Shown here: piece by piece, positions 24,818 to 34,201 of the stretch
Position numbering within the stretch: the stretch's first letter is position 1
Layout: the number at the start of each line of letters is the position of its first letter
Origin: Candidatus Methanodesulfokora washburnensis
Lineage (GTDB): Archaea; Korarchaeota; Korarchaeia; Korarchaeales; Korarchaeaceae
Direction of reading: 5' to 3'
Assembly (NCBI RefSeq): GCF_003947435.1
Contig: NZ_RCOS01000113.1
Coordinates: forward strand, 23,711-87,710
DNA: 64,000 nt
Made by a program: the position numbers and the translations under genes
Notes under the pieces: model-generated
What the model was told of the DNA's origin: nothing
Databases searched by the model: none
The model's input: the letters and a program-made list of their open reading frames with translations, nothing else

Positions 24818-26014
24818 ATGCTCTTAGGAATAGTTGGAAAGACAAATGTGGGAAAAAGCACTTTTTTCTCAGCTGCCACTATGTCTGAGGTGGAGATAGG
24901 AGATAGGCCTTTTGTCACAATAAAGCCAAACGAGGGCATTGGATATGTGAGAGTTAGGTCTGTCTGCACAGAGCTTAATGTGAAGTGCAATCCCAAATAC
25001 GGTTGGTGTAATGGAATAAACAGATTCGTCCCAATCAAGCTGATGGATGTGGCAGGCCTTGTTCCAGGAGCACATCAAGGTAGAGGATTGGGCAACCAGT
25101 TTTTAGATGATCTAAGGAAGAGCGATGCAAATATAATAATCGTAGATGCTGCTGGATCCACGGATGATGAGGGTAGACCAGTCCCCCCTGGAACTCACGA
25201 TCCCATAAGGGATGTTCAGATAGTTGAGGAGGAGTTCACCCTCTGGATTGCTGGAATTTTGAGAAAAAATTTAGAAAAGGTATCTAGGAGGATACTATCT
25301 GGAGAAAAACCGGAAAAGTTGCTTTCTGATGTGTTGTCTGGGCTAGAAGTTAAACCTGAAGATGTAAAGAGAGCGATGGATGAGAGTGGGTTAAATCCAA
25401 AGATTCTTCTTCAAGGAAAAAATGAAGACATTCTAAGGTTTTCGGAATGTTTGAGGAGAAATTCTAAGCCCTTTTTAATAGCTGCGAACAAGATAGATGT
25501 ATCAAAAGCTGGAGAGAATTTTGAGAGAATGAAAAAAGAGCTTAGAGAGGTTGTAATTCCAGTTTCGTCTCAAGCCGAGCTGATACTCAAGAAAGCAGCT
25601 AAAAGCAAGCTAATAAAATACGAACCAGGAGACAGCAGCTTTTCCATCATAGATGAGGCAAAATTGACCGATGCACAAAGGAAAACCCTAAAGTTAATTG
25701 AAGAAAGGGTCTTAGATGTTTATGGATCGACAGGCGTGCAGAAAGTGCTGGAATCTGCTGTATTTGATGTCCTAGGATCTGTTGTGGTTTTTCCTGTGGA
25801 AAATGAAAATAAATTCTGCGATAAAGATGGAAACATCCTTCCAGATGCTTTTATAATGCCAAAAGGATCTAGAGTTATCGATCTTGCAATGAGAATACAT
25901 AGCGAGGTAGCCGAAAGAGCTGCCTTCGCAATAAACGCTAGAACTAAGGAGAGAATCTCTTTAGAGACAGAACTTAAGCACAGAGATGTTATTAAAATAT
26001 TTTTGAGGAGATGA
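24818..26014 (+). CDS. OBG-family GTPase with TGS domain (YchF-related, archaeal type)
   Basis: P-loop GTPase of 398 residues. G1 is [13 protein letters not shown]3 is [25 protein letters not shown]4 is NKID, and the C-terminal TGS-like module ends [13 protein letters not shown]. Members bind ribosomes or nucleotides, but the precise role in archaea is not settled. ATG 24818 is about 27 bp after the TATA-like AAGTATAAAA, suggesting a leaderless mRNA. It is divergent from L15e and ends exactly at the end of a convergent nucleotidyltransferase gene. Confidence 0.92.
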   Translation: MLLGIVGKTNVGKSTFFSAATMSEVEIGDRPFVTIKPNEGIGYVRVRSVCTELNVKCNPKYGWCNGINRFVPIKLMDVAGLVPGAHQGRGLGNQFLDDLRKSDANIIIVDAAGSTDDEGRPVPPGTHDPIRDVQIVEEEFTLWIAGILRKNLEKVSRRILSGEKPEKLLSDVLSGLEVKPEDVKRAMDESGLNPKILLQGKNEDILRFSECLRRNSKPFLIAANKIDVSKAGENFERMKKELREVVIPVSSQAELILKKAAKSKLIKYEPGDSSFSIIDEAKLTDAQRKTLKLIEERVLDVYGSTGVQKVLESAVFDVLGSVVVFPVENENKFCDKDGNILPDAFIMPKGSRVIDLAMRIHSEVAERAAFAINARTKERISLETELKHRDVIKIFLRR

Positions 26015-27094
26015 TTACACAATAATCCATCCGTTTACTCTACATGCACACCTGATAGCTTGATTTGAGGATAATATCAGACCATATTCCGATGGGGTTA
26101 GCTCTATCCCCTCCGCATAAGATCCATCGCAAAGAACAGATCTCTTAATCATAGTATTATCGCCTAAAGAGGCCCCTTTCATCAACACAGAGTCCTCTAC
26201 AGAGCTGTTTTTCCCAATAATGTTGCCTTCCTCAAGTGTGACGTTCTTTCCAATGAACCCCCTTATGAAGGAGTCCCTTCCTATATATGCTGGGCCCTCC
26301 AGTTTTTTATCCTCATCTACCTTGAAATCCCCTCCAATGATCAAAGGTCTTTCTATCTTCGTTCCTTTGGGTAGGGGATCAGTAAAGCCGCCCAGAATAT
26401 CCTCAAATAAGTATTTCTGGGCCAAAAAAATATCCTCAAATCTGCCTATATCGGTCCATTTATCACCTAAATCGACTAAAGCCACCTTGTCTCCCCTTGT
26501 AACAGCCCTTGTTATGGCGTCTGTTAACTCATATTCCCCTCGAGGAGATAGGCTTATGTTCTTCAAATGGTCAAATATTGTCTGCGAGAAAAGAAAAACC
26601 CCAGCGACAACCATATTGGATGGCTCTTCTCCCTTTTTAGGTTTCTCTATAATTCTCTTTAAATAACCATTTTCCTGAAGGATGACCCCATAATTCCAAG
26701 GATCCTTTACCCTTGCAACTCCAACCACGTGATCAGCTCTGTCCTTGGCGGATATCAGCTCATCCAGCATGTTCCATTTGAAGTAAACATCAGCATATGT
26801 TAGGATAAAATCCTCCTTCAAGGAGCCTTCTAGATTTAAAAGGGCATCTCCAGTTCCCATGAGCTCTTTCTGCCGGAATATTCTTATGCTACTATAGGAG
26901 AACAGGTGTTTCTCGACAAGCTCACATAAGTGGCCTACAAGAACAGATATTTCGGCTACACCGGATTTAAACAGGGCGGAAATATGATAATCCAATAAAG
27001 AGGTCCCGGCAAGAGGTATGAGGGGTTTTGGTCTGGTTAGGGTTATAGGTCTAAGCCTCTTCCCCTTTCCCGCTGCTAACACTCCTGCTTTCAA
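26015..27094 (-). CDS. Sugar-1-phosphate nucleotidyltransferase with left-handed beta-helix
   Basis: A 359-residue enzyme. The N-terminal Rossmann-like domain has the pyrophosphorylase signature LAAGKGKRLRPITLTRPKPLIPLAG, and the C-terminal third (about 240-350) has hexapeptide repeats (YIGRDSFIRGFIGKNVTLEEG). This resembles archaeal glucose-1-phosphate thymidylyltransferase or GlmU-like enzymes; the substrate cannot be fixed by eye. TTG 27094 lies inside the S3Ae gene (44-bp overlap), preceded by GAGGAGAAG. A second, unusual GlmU-like protein is at 37537. Confidence 0.88.
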   Translation of the reverse strand: MKAGVLAAGKGKRLRPITLTRPKPLIPLAGTSLLDYHISALFKSGVAEISVLVGHLCELVEKHLFSYSSIRIFRQKELMGTGDALLNLEGSLKEDFILTYADVYFKWNMLDELISAKDRADHVVGVARVKDPWNYGVILQENGYLKRIIEKPKKGEEPSNMVVAGVFLFSQTIFDHLKNISLSPRGEYELTDAITRAVTRGDKVALVDLGDKWTDIGRFEDIFLAQKYLFEDILGGFTDPLPKGTKIERPLIIGGDFKVDEDKKLEGPAYIGRDSFIRGFIGKNVTLEEGNIIGKNSSVEDSVLMKGASLGDNTMIKRSVLCDGSYAEGIELTPSEYGLILSSNQAIRCACRVNGWIIV

Positions 27095-27707
27095 CTTCTC
27101 CTCTCACCACTTCTGGAAGAGCTTCGCCAAACCTTAAAACCACTATTTTTCGCGGCTCTATATTTTTAACTGGGGCTATCTTCGTCGATAATCCCTGGAT
27201 ATTTGTGTTTATTTTAGCTGGGTCCTCGAATATAGAGGATCTCACTAGTTCTTCCAAGGAAAGCTGGGGTATTAACTCATCTAGATACTGTTTAGCTCTC
27301 AACCTTATAGCAGTTTCCTGGCTGTGTCTAACTCTCACAGCTGTTGTTATAAGATAGAACACTCTAACATGATGCCCATCTTTTGTTATGCCCTCTGACA
27401 TAACATCTATTCTGCTCGTCCTCCTTTGTATTATCGACCTGAGATAATCCCTGTTAAGCAACTCCTTGACGAATCTCGCATAGGATTTAGAGCCATCAAC
27501 CCTGAATATCTTGAATACCAGTTTGTATTTTTCATGTGCAAAATCTCCTGTTATATCTCTGACAGATACCTCCACGTTTCTTCCTATCAGACTGTCCTGA
27601 TCGGAGGCTAGGGTTTCTCCTAGCCATTGGCCTGGAAACACATCAGCAGCATAGATCTGGAACCATGTCTTCGATCTCTTTGCCTTCTTCTTTCCACTTG
27701 ACGACAA
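27051..27707 (-). CDS. rps3ae: Ribosomal protein S3Ae
   Basis: Small-subunit protein (S1e), 218 residues. The basic N-terminus is followed by WFQIYAADVFPG, GRNVEVSVRDITGDF, FKIFRVDG and the RTSRIDVMSEGITKDGH block, all family-specific. TTG 27707 has GGAGGAGA at correct spacing. Its 3' end overlaps the nucleotidyltransferase gene by 44 bp. Confidence 0.95.
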   Translation of the reverse strand: MSSSGKKKAKRSKTWFQIYAADVFPGQWLGETLASDQDSLIGRNVEVSVRDITGDFAHEKYKLVFKIFRVDGSKSYARFVKELLNRDYLRSIIQRRTSRIDVMSEGITKDGHHVRVFYLITTAVRVRHSQETAIRLRAKQYLDELIPQLSLEELVRSSIFEDPAKINTNIQGLSTKIAPVKNIEPRKIVVLRFGEALPEVVRGEVESRSVSSGKGEEA

Positions 27708-27817
27708 ATTTTCTCCTCCCTATGCTGAGATAGACGATCAAACTTAAATTTACTTCTGGTGATTGCCAGCTGCTTGGGTTTAAAAATTTTTATCCCATCA
27801 ACATTGTAAGAGCTGTT

Positions 27818-28654
27818 ATGATCAGAATAGAGGATGTAACTTTTACCTATGCCGGAAGGAAAAAGCCTGCTATAAGGAATGTAAACCTTGATATAAATCG
27901 TGGGGAGTTTATTCTAGTAGTTGGAGCCAGTGGAAGTGGAAAATCCACATTGTTGAGGCTCTTAAATGGACTTATACCGCATTTCTATGAGGGGGAGTTC
28001 AGGGGAAGAGTCTTAGTTGATGGTGTTGACACAAGGGAAACCAGCGTATCAAAGCTATCTAGAAAGATCGGTTTGGTATTTCAAAACCCAGATAACCAGA
28101 TAGTAACTTTGCATGTGAAGAGAGAGCTTGCATTTGGGCTTGAGAATATAGGAATGAGGAGGGAAGAGATAGAAAAGAGGATAAGAGGAATTATAAAGGA
28201 GATTCATATGGAGAGAATCGAGGATAAATACACGGATGAGTTGAGTGGAGGGGAAAAGCAGCTTCTGGCCATAGCCGCAACCCTTGCGATGGAGCCCGAT
28301 ATAATAGTCTTAGACGAGCCTACAAGTGAGTTGGACACTGCTAACGCTATGAGAATAGCAGGTATATTGAGGAAAGTCCATGAAAAGGGGAAGGGTGTGA
28401 TTGTATCGGAGCACAGACTGGATCTTTTCATCCCCTTAGCTGATAGAATAGTTGTCATAGACGATGGAGTTATAGTAGCAGACGGTCCTGCCAAAAAAAT
28501 AGTCAAAGAAGTAGATTTCGCAAAACACAGAATAAATGAGCCCCTAGCTATAAGAATTTACAGAGAGGTCACTAGAAGAGGAATTAGTATTGAAGAAGTT
28601 CCACTGGGAGTGAAGGACATCATAGAATTTCTAAGAAAGGTGAGAGGGAATTGA
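27818..28654 (+). CDS. ECF transporter ATPase 1 (EcfA/CbiO-like)
   Basis: ATP-binding subunit of an energy-coupling factor transporter, 278 residues. Walker A GASGSGKST, Q-loop VFQNPDNQ, signature LSGGEKQ, Walker B IIVLDEPTSELD and H-loop SEHR are intact. It overlaps the second ATPase by 4 bp. Residues from just after Walker A into the following strand are encoded by a 103-bp tract identical to the paralogue. No substrate-binding S component is nearby, so this may be a shared energising module of the group II type. Confidence 0.92.
   Translation: MIRIEDVTFTYAGRKKPAIRNVNLDINRGEFILVVGASGSGKSTLLRLLNGLIPHFYEGEFRGRVLVDGVDTRETSVSKLSRKIGLVFQNPDNQIVTLHVKRELAFGLENIGMRREEIEKRIRGIIKEIHMERIEDKYTDELSGGEKQLLAIAATLAMEPDIIVLDEPTSELDTANAMRIAGILRKVHEKGKGVIVSEHRLDLFIPLADRIVVIDDGVIVADGPAKKIVKEVDFAKHRINEPLAIRIYREVTRRGISIEEVPLGVKDIIEFLRKVRGN
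27937..28039 (+). repeat. 103-bp tract identical to 28770-28872
   Basis: From the end of the Walker A codons to DTRE, the two ATPase genes are base-for-base identical for 103 bp, spaced 833 bp apart. Both flanks diverge abruptly. Synonymous sites are also identical, which points to recent gene conversion. Confidence 0.9.
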
Positions 28655-29451
28655 TAGAGATAGAAAGAGTGAGTTTTAAGTATTCAGGATCAAATGAATA
28701 TGCGTTAAAAGACCTAAGCCTCTCCATAAGCAGGCCTAGTATAACAGCTATCGTTGGAAGAAATGGTGCTGGAAAATCCACATTGTTGAGGCTCTTAAAT
28801 GGACTTATACCGCATTTCTATGAGGGGGAGTTCAGGGGAAGAGTCTTAGTTGATGGTGTTGACACAAGGGAAGTTGATATCTCTGATCTCTCAAGAAAGG
28901 TGGGTTTAGTATTTCAGAATCCAGAGCATATGTTCTTCTCCGAGACTGTATGGGATGAAGTCATCTTTGGACCTAAAGCACTGGGAAGGAATGATTTTGA
29001 GGAATTAGGGGAAAAAGCATTGAGATTAACCGGGTTAACTGATATGAAGGATTATCCTCCTTGGTCTCTCAGTGGAGGAGAGATGAAGAGGCTATCTATA
29101 GCCTGCATCTTGTCCATGGAGACTGATTATATAGCCCTGGATGAACCAACTGTTGGACAAGATGCTGTATCAAGGAGGGAGCTAATAGAGATCTTGAGGA
29201 ATTTAAGGAATATGGGAAAGGGAATTATAGTAGTTTCTCATGATTTAGAATGGATCTCCGACCTTAGACCGGATAGAATAATTGTGATCAGAGATGGTTA
29301 TGTGTTTGTAGATGGAGGTCGTGATCTCTTAGCTGATGTCACTATACTGGCTAGAGCGGGTCTAATTCCTCCAATGAGTGCGATAATTGGAAGAGCGATT
29401 GGAGTGAGAGGTTTTGGGATTGATGACATCTTGAAGGAGGTCTTAGGTTGA
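28651..29451 (+). CDS. ECF transporter ATPase 2 (EcfA'/CbiO-like)
   Basis: Second ABC ATPase, 266 residues, with Walker A GRNGAGKST, VFQNPEHMF, signature LSGGEMKR, Walker B YIALDEPTVGQD and H-loop SHD. Together with the first ATPase it would form the heterodimeric motor of the ECF transporter. The TTG start overlaps the preceding stop (ATTGATAG) and its own stop overlaps the T-component start. It carries the second copy of the identical tract. Confidence 0.92.
   Translation: MIEIERVSFKYSGSNEYALKDLSLSISRPSITAIVGRNGAGKSTLLRLLNGLIPHFYEGEFRGRVLVDGVDTREVDISDLSRKVGLVFQNPEHMFFSETVWDEVIFGPKALGRNDFEELGEKALRLTGLTDMKDYPPWSLSGGEMKRLSIACILSMETDYIALDEPTVGQDAVSRRELIEILRNLRNMGKGIIVVSHDLEWISDLRPDRIIVIRDGYVFVDGGRDLLADVTILARAGLIPPMSAIIGRAIGVRGFGIDDILKEVLG
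28770..28872 (+). repeat. Second copy of the 103-bp identical tract
   Basis: Matches 27937-28039 exactly and lies in the same relative codon frame and protein position of the paralogous ATPase. Confidence 0.9.
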
Positions 29452-30182
29452 TAGACCCTACAAGGATATTCAAGGCATTTCAGATATCAAAAGAAAGAAC
29501 TCCATACTCATCGCTTCATCCGATGACAAAATTCCTAATATTTTTGTCGTTTTTAGTGATCCCATTGCTAAGAGATGATATAATCTCACAATTATCCATA
29601 TTTCTGCTTCAAGTGCCTATTATGATCTGCTCAAAAACTGGAAAAAGAATAGGAGAAAGTCTTAAGGGGTCTTCTCTATTTCTCATAATGATAATTGTAC
29701 TCAATTATATATTTATAAGGGATCTTCTCTATAGTATAGCAATGGGATTGAGGCTGACAAACCTGCTTGTGGCTTCAGCCATTTTAATGGTAGCAACGAA
29801 CCCAATGGAGATAGGGGATATTCTATTTATGATCAGAGTTCCGTATTATATAACCTTTTCATTTGTTATAGCTCTCAGATTTGTACCTGTCCTCGCAAGA
29901 GATGTTGAGAACATAGTTGCAGCTCAGAGAAGTAGGGGTATGAAGATCGCTACTGGAGGGCTTCTGAAAAGGGCGAGAAGCCTCATTCCTCTTCTTATTC
30001 CAATGATAATAATATCTATAAGGAGAAGCCAGCAGTTGAGCGAGGCTCTCGAGGTAAGAGCTTTTGGAAGTGGAAAAAGGAGTTTTTATTACTCTTATAG
30101 ATGGAGCTACTCTGATATAATTTTTATCTTGTATACTATTATATGTTGGATAGTTATAGTGAGAGGGTATCCTTTCCCCTAG
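29448..30182 (+). CDS. ECF transporter transmembrane T component (EcfT/CbiQ)
   Basis: A 244-residue membrane protein with several hydrophobic segments and the two coupling motifs expected near the C-terminus: AQRSRGMKI and ALEVRAFGSG, the ARG-type motifs that dock to the ATPases. The start overlaps the preceding stop by 4 bp. Three stem-loops follow the stop. Confidence 0.9.
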   Translation: MIDPTRIFKAFQISKERTPYSSLHPMTKFLIFLSFLVIPLLRDDIISQLSIFLLQVPIMICSKTGKRIGESLKGSSLFLIMIIVLNYIFIRDLLYSIAMGLRLTNLLVASAILMVATNPMEIGDILFMIRVPYYITFSFVIALRFVPVLARDVENIVAAQRSRGMKIATGGLLKRARSLIPLLIPMIIISIRRSQQLSEALEVRAFGSGKRSFYYSYRWSYSDIIFILYTIICWIVIVRGYPFP

Positions 30183-30189
30183 TTCCACT

Positions 30190-30257
30190 CTAGATCTTCT
30201 AGGGCTTGAGGGGAATGGATGAGTTTTCCTCTCCACGAATTCACCTATGGAGGTGAA
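30190..30257. other. Three consecutive stem-loops in a 117-bp convergent gap
   Basis: Hairpin 1 is CTAGA-TCT-TCTAG (30190-30202, extendable by two pairs). Hairpin 2 pairs GAGGGGAA (30208-30215) with TTCCTCTC (30226-30233). Hairpin 3 is TTCACCT-ATGG-AGGTGAA (30240-30257), a perfect 7-bp stem with a tetraloop. No U-run follows directly. It may be a terminator, a structured RNA, or the remnant end of a mobile element. Confidence 0.55.
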
Positions 30258-30299
30258 GGAGATGAAACAGCATGGTGTGTCTGCTGGAGATTTATACAA

Positions 30300-31424
30300 T
30301 CAGAACCCACACATTTCCGGATCCCTGGGTTTCACAATCTCCCTCACGAATACCGTTGCATAAGATCCTGAATTCAAAAAGAAACTCATAAAAACAGTTT
30401 TTCCAAACACAAAAACCTTCAAATCTTTAGCTATGGAAATCCCTGGCCTCAATGATCCCAGAGAAGAGCATTCAGGGATCTCTTTTATAAGGAAGTCATC
30501 TAAACTGATATTATCCTCTTTCAACATCTCTTTGAGCAGTTTATCCATATATGGATTTTTCACTTTTGTATATGCTCCAGGTACTGGTATAAGAAGAGTT
30601 CCCTCCTGCCTTCCATCATACCTCCTTACCCAACCATCCCTTCCTAGAACAAGATCTCCCTCCATCGGGTTAAGTTTATCTAAAGCCCTTTTGGAGAGAA
30701 GCTTGTTGAACAAAAATGATTGATAGGATTGCACAAGAATTCTCAAAATTCCCACTCCAACCGATCTAAGAGACCTTATGTAATCACTCTCAGGCGTTAC
30801 CTTAAATCCCCTTTCCGCCAATGCTTCTAAAGCATCCTTAAATCTCCTCTGCAATATCATCCTTCCTATCTCATGGTTAAATGGTCTCTTATACCCAAAC
30901 CTCTGATATCCATAAAAATTTAAAAATCCTCTCGAGGCAAGTTTTGCTAGATTTACGGCTTTTTCAGGACAGGTCTCTCTAATCCCTATAATGAATTTAT
31001 TTCCCGATCCAATACCGGGAGCAAGAAACTTATCATATTTTCCCACCAATCTTATTGTAATTCCATCTCCTTTACAAAAACTTCTTCCCCTGACCTCGCT
31101 TGTAGCAAACTGAAAGGAGATCGATCTTTTATCCTTCATTCCGGCAAAACCAATTTTATCAACTCTTATCCCTAACAATGAAGATACAACACTCTTTAAC
31201 CTGAGAAAATCCACTGGCATTGTCTTTGCAATAACATAGAGAAAATATCCCCCTTTTCCATCAAACCCATTCCTCATAGCCGAGGATGCTGTAATTCCAT
31301 CCAAAACCTCGTCAACCAAGAAATCGCTCAATCTTCTCCGCAAATATCCACTTGAGAAATCATTAGTGAGGTAGCACATCATCCCAAGCTCTTTGTCTAT
31401 ATCAGGAGGTTCCAAATAGCTCAC
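30300..31424 (-). CDS. truD: tRNA pseudouridine(13) synthase TruD
   Basis: Pseudouridine synthase, 374 residues. The TruD signature GFAGMKDKRSISFQF with the catalytic-site region is clear, as are FLVDEVL near the start and FYGYQRFG further on. It is the downstream partner of pth2, overlapping it by 4 bp. Its 3' end faces the ECF T component across the stem-loop block. Confidence 0.94.
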   Translation of the reverse strand: MSYLEPPDIDKELGMMCYLTNDFSSGYLRRRLSDFLVDEVLDGITASSAMRNGFDGKGGYFLYVIAKTMPVDFLRLKSVVSSLLGIRVDKIGFAGMKDKRSISFQFATSEVRGRSFCKGDGITIRLVGKYDKFLAPGIGSGNKFIIGIRETCPEKAVNLAKLASRGFLNFYGYQRFGYKRPFNHEIGRMILQRRFKDALEALAERGFKVTPESDYIRSLRSVGVGILRILVQSYQSFLFNKLLSKRALDKLNPMEGDLVLGRDGWVRRYDGRQEGTLLIPVPGAYTKVKNPYMDKLLKEMLKEDNISLDDFLIKEIPECSSLGSLRPGISIAKDLKVFVFGKTVFMSFFLNSGSYATVFVREIVKPRDPEMCGF

Positions 31425-31777
31425 CTTAACAATTTCAATCCACCAGTTATTTTATCTATTCTCTCGGAGAGGTCTGGTCCTACGGCAACAGCTGTTGCAG
31501 TTCCGGGTGGTATCTCAGTTAGTCCGGCATCCCTGACCAGATAGCATGCTAGTCCAGAGGATTTAGCCTCCTCATAGATTTTCATAAGCTCCTCCTCAGA
31601 CTTCACCTCAACAACGACCTTCTTGGATCCCTCCTCCTCCCAAATTTTGAGGAGATCCGGATATTTCTTCCTAGCTTCTTCGACAGCACCACAAGCAGCA
31701 TGAGCAACTTGAACAGCTATCTTTCCTCTACTCATTTCCAGATCAGTTCTAACTACTATAACTTGTTTGGTCCTCAT
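31421..31777 (-). CDS. pth2: Peptidyl-tRNA hydrolase 2
   Basis: Recycles peptidyl-tRNA. The 118 residues contain the Pth2 hallmarks: QVIVVRTDLEMSRGKIAVQVAHAA, the LACYLVRDAGLTEIPPGT segment, and TAVAVGPD. It is divergent from FEN1, with 52 bp between starts, and is coupled to truD. Confidence 0.95.
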   Translation of the reverse strand: MRTKQVIVVRTDLEMSRGKIAVQVAHAACGAVEEARKKYPDLLKIWEEEGSKKVVVEVKSEEELMKIYEEAKSSGLACYLVRDAGLTEIPPGTATAVAVGPDLSERIDKITGGLKLLR

Positions 31778-31829
31778 TATGTGAAGATCATCAGTAAGGC
31801 TTAATTATATTGTGGGTTGTCTTTACTCA

Positions 31830-32855
31830 ATGGGAGTAAAAATAGGAGATCTGGTGACAGCAGTTGAGATAGAAATAAAGGACCTCTCAGGAAAGAAAAT
31901 AGCCATAGATGCTTTTAACACAATGTACCAATTTCTCTCGAAGATAAGACAGCCAGACGGCTCTCCTCTTATGACAAGCAAGGGGGAGATAACCTCAGTT
32001 CATTCTGGCATACTTTACAGGACAGCAAACTTACTTGAGGATGGGATAATACCAGTTTATGTGTTTGATGGGGAGCCTCCTGAATTCAAAAGGGAAACTG
32101 TGGAGAAGAGGAGGGAGGAGAGAGACGAGGCAAAAAAGAAGTGGGAAGAAGCCCTAAAGATGGGAGATCTTGAGTCAGCGCAGAAGTATGCACAAGCAGC
32201 CCTCCTTCTCACAGAGGAAATGATAGAGGATGCAAAAAAGATACTGAAGTTGATGGGAGTTCCTGTTGTCCAAGCACCAAGCGAGGGAGAAGCTCAAGCA
32301 GCTCATATGGCTAGAAAAGGAGATGTATTTGCAGCAGCATCTCAGGATTATGATTCTCTCCTATTTGGCTCTCCAAGACTCGTGAGAAATCTCACAATAA
32401 CCGGAAAGAGGAAGCTTCCAGGAAAGGATGTCTATGTGGAAAATCCACCGGAGATAATAGAGCTGGAGAGGACTCTGTCGGACCTAGGAATAACTAGAGA
32501 ACAGCTGATAATAATTGGGATAATAGTAGGAACTGATTACAATCCAGACGGAATAAAAGGTTATGGGCCAAAAAGAGCTCTAGAGGTTGCTAAAAAATGC
32601 AAAAAGCCAGAAGACATAACTAGATTTGTTGAATGGAGTTTTGATATAAGTCCAGTAGACCTCTACAATTTCTTCTTAAATCCTCCTGTCACGGATAGCT
32701 ATAATGTGGACCTATCTCCACCAGACAAGGAGGGCCTAATAAGGTTCATGGTAGATGAGCATGAGTTCTCGGAGGATAGAGTGAGGAAAGTGGCTGAAAG
32801 AGTTGAGGAAAGCTTTAAGAGGGCTAGCTACAAGGGATTGGAAGCTTGGTTCTGA
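31830..32855 (+). CDS. fen: Flap endonuclease 1
   Basis: Structure-specific nuclease that removes 5' flaps in replication and repair; 341 residues. [29 protein letters not shown], and [28 protein letters not shown] hold the metal-binding acidic residues, followed by the helix-hairpin [18 protein letters not shown]. The C-terminal YKGLEAWF resembles a PCNA-interaction box, although the usual Gln is Tyr. I chose ATG 31830 because FEN1 needs Gly2 at its active site and a TTAATTATA box lies about 27 bp upstream. Confidence 0.95.
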   Translation: MGVKIGDLVTAVEIEIKDLSGKKIAIDAFNTMYQFLSKIRQPDGSPLMTSKGEITSVHSGILYRTANLLEDGIIPVYVFDGEPPEFKRETVEKRREERDEAKKKWEEALKMGDLESAQKYAQAALLLTEEMIEDAKKILKLMGVPVVQAPSEGEAQAAHMARKGDVFAAASQDYDSLLFGSPRLVRNLTITGKRKLPGKDVYVENPPEIIELERTLSDLGITREQLIIIGIIVGTDYNPDGIKGYGPKRALEVAKKCKKPEDITRFVEWSFDISPVDLYNFFLNPPVTDSYNVDLSPPDKEGLIRFMVDEHEFSEDRVRKVAERVEESFKRASYKGLEAWF

Positions 32856-32861
32856 TATATT

Positions 32862-32920
32862 CCCTAGATTTCTTAGGGCTTATTAAGCAGCTTCACTGGA
32901 TTTAGTCTTAAATTCAGTGA
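32862..32920. terminator. Two stem-loops after FEN1, probable two-way terminator
   Basis: CCCTA/TAGGG (32862-32866 and 32874-32878) forms a small hairpin. TCACTGGATTT (32893-32903) pairs with AAATTCAGTGA (32910-32920) in an 11-bp stem with one G-U pair and loop AGTCTT, followed by GCTTTTCTT. It lies between the convergent FEN1 and MFS genes. Confidence 0.55.
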
Positions 32921-32981
32921 GCTTTTCTTAACAAAATACAAAATCATTCCAAATCTTAAAAAGATATATACATATAGTGCA

Positions 32982-34184
32982 CTATCCTATATTCTCTTTT
33001 CTCAGTAATATGTAGATCATAAATATATAAAATAGGTAGATCAATCCTGTGGTAAATACAGGGGAGTCCAACCCCACGGCATCCATCATAATACCTCCTA
33101 TCTGGGCAGAGACAGAGTTGGGCAGGTTCCACAGAAGCTGTGAAATAGCATTAACAGTTCCTCTATCCCTGCTATCACAGCTCTTCATTATAAGGGCTTG
33201 CCACAATGGGTTGACAGCATTCATCAGGATGTTCCTTGGTACTAGGATAGACAAAGCCATTGGAAAGTTGTGGGAATATGGAAGCATAAGGAGTAGTATA
33301 GTGGCAGAGAGCTGGGGTATGATAAGCCCTCTCATCATACCTATCTTCCTCACCATTATGGGAGCTGCTAAGTAGGCTAGAGATCCGGCTATATTGCTGA
33401 GTAAATTTACTGATCCTATCGGACCTGACTCAACTGAGAATTTCTTGCTTAAGTAATATGGAAGCAGGGGTATTGCAAAACCAGCACCAAACCCTATCAA
33501 GAAGTTCAAAAAGAAGAGCTTGGCTAGAAGCTTATTTATCCTAATTTTTCTTATATTCCAGGGCTCTGCTCTCTTATCCATGCTTTCTCTCACAAATATT
33601 ACTGGTAGAGCAGACAGAAACATGAAAAAAGATGCTGAGATCAGCATAATCCTGTAAGATGAAAAATAGCTTCCTCCTAGTCTAACTAGGAACTCAGGAA
33701 CCCAACCCAAGAGATTTCCAACACTCATACCGGCTGTTGAAAGGAAAAAGAACAAACTATAACCCTCCTCCATTCTATTCTCTGCCTTATCTGCAAGCAG
33801 AGCTGATATAGATGGTCCCCCCAAACCCCAGGCAATTCCGCCAAGTACAGCTGATAGAGCCAAACTACTTACATCAGTGGATATAACCACAATAAGCATA
33901 GAAAAAGCAGAAATCACAGAGCTTGCTATGACAGGACCTTTTTTGCCTGCAATATCGGAAATATATCCCCCTGGAACGACAAAAATGCTCATTGTTATGC
34001 CGGATATTAAGGAATACATCCCAATTATCGTGCCAGAGTAGCCAACAGCTTTCAGGTAGAGTTGCCATATGGTGAAGTAGATGCCATTTCCTATGCCAAA
34101 TATCAGCTCTGAAAGAATAACCAGCTTTGCATCTCTTCCAAGTTCTCTGTAAGATCCGATCCACTTAACCACAAAATCTCGCAT
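32982..34184 (-). CDS. Major facilitator superfamily transporter
   Basis: A 400-residue membrane protein with about 12 hydrophobic helices. PGGYISDIAGKKGPV after the second helix is MFS motif A, and a related half-repeat follows the central loop (RESMDKRAEPWNIRKI). Its substrate is unknown. GAGGTTG precedes ATG 34184. It lies 17 bp downstream of the winged-helix gene, which may regulate it. Confidence 0.88.
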   Translation of the reverse strand: MRDFVVKWIGSYRELGRDAKLVILSELIFGIGNGIYFTIWQLYLKAVGYSGTIIGMYSLISGITMSIFVVPGGYISDIAGKKGPVIASSVISAFSMLIVVISTDVSSLALSAVLGGIAWGLGGPSISALLADKAENRMEEGYSLFFFLSTAGMSVGNLLGWVPEFLVRLGGSYFSSYRIMLISASFFMFLSALPVIFVRESMDKRAEPWNIRKIRINKLLAKLFFLNFLIGFGAGFAIPLLPYYLSKKFSVESGPIGSVNLLSNIAGSLAYLAAPIMVRKIGMMRGLIIPQLSATILLLMLPYSHNFPMALSILVPRNILMNAVNPLWQALIMKSCDSRDRGTVNAISQLLWNLPNSVSAQIGGIMMDAVGLDSPVFTTGLIYLFYIFMIYILLRKENIG

Positions 34185-34201
34185 TTATCAACCTCTAAGA
34201 A

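Noticed and set aside
27937..28872. Reading the 103-bp duplicate as a mobile element or CRISPR-like repeat
   Set aside because: It lies in frame at the same protein position of two paralogous genes, and has no ends, spacers or target duplications.
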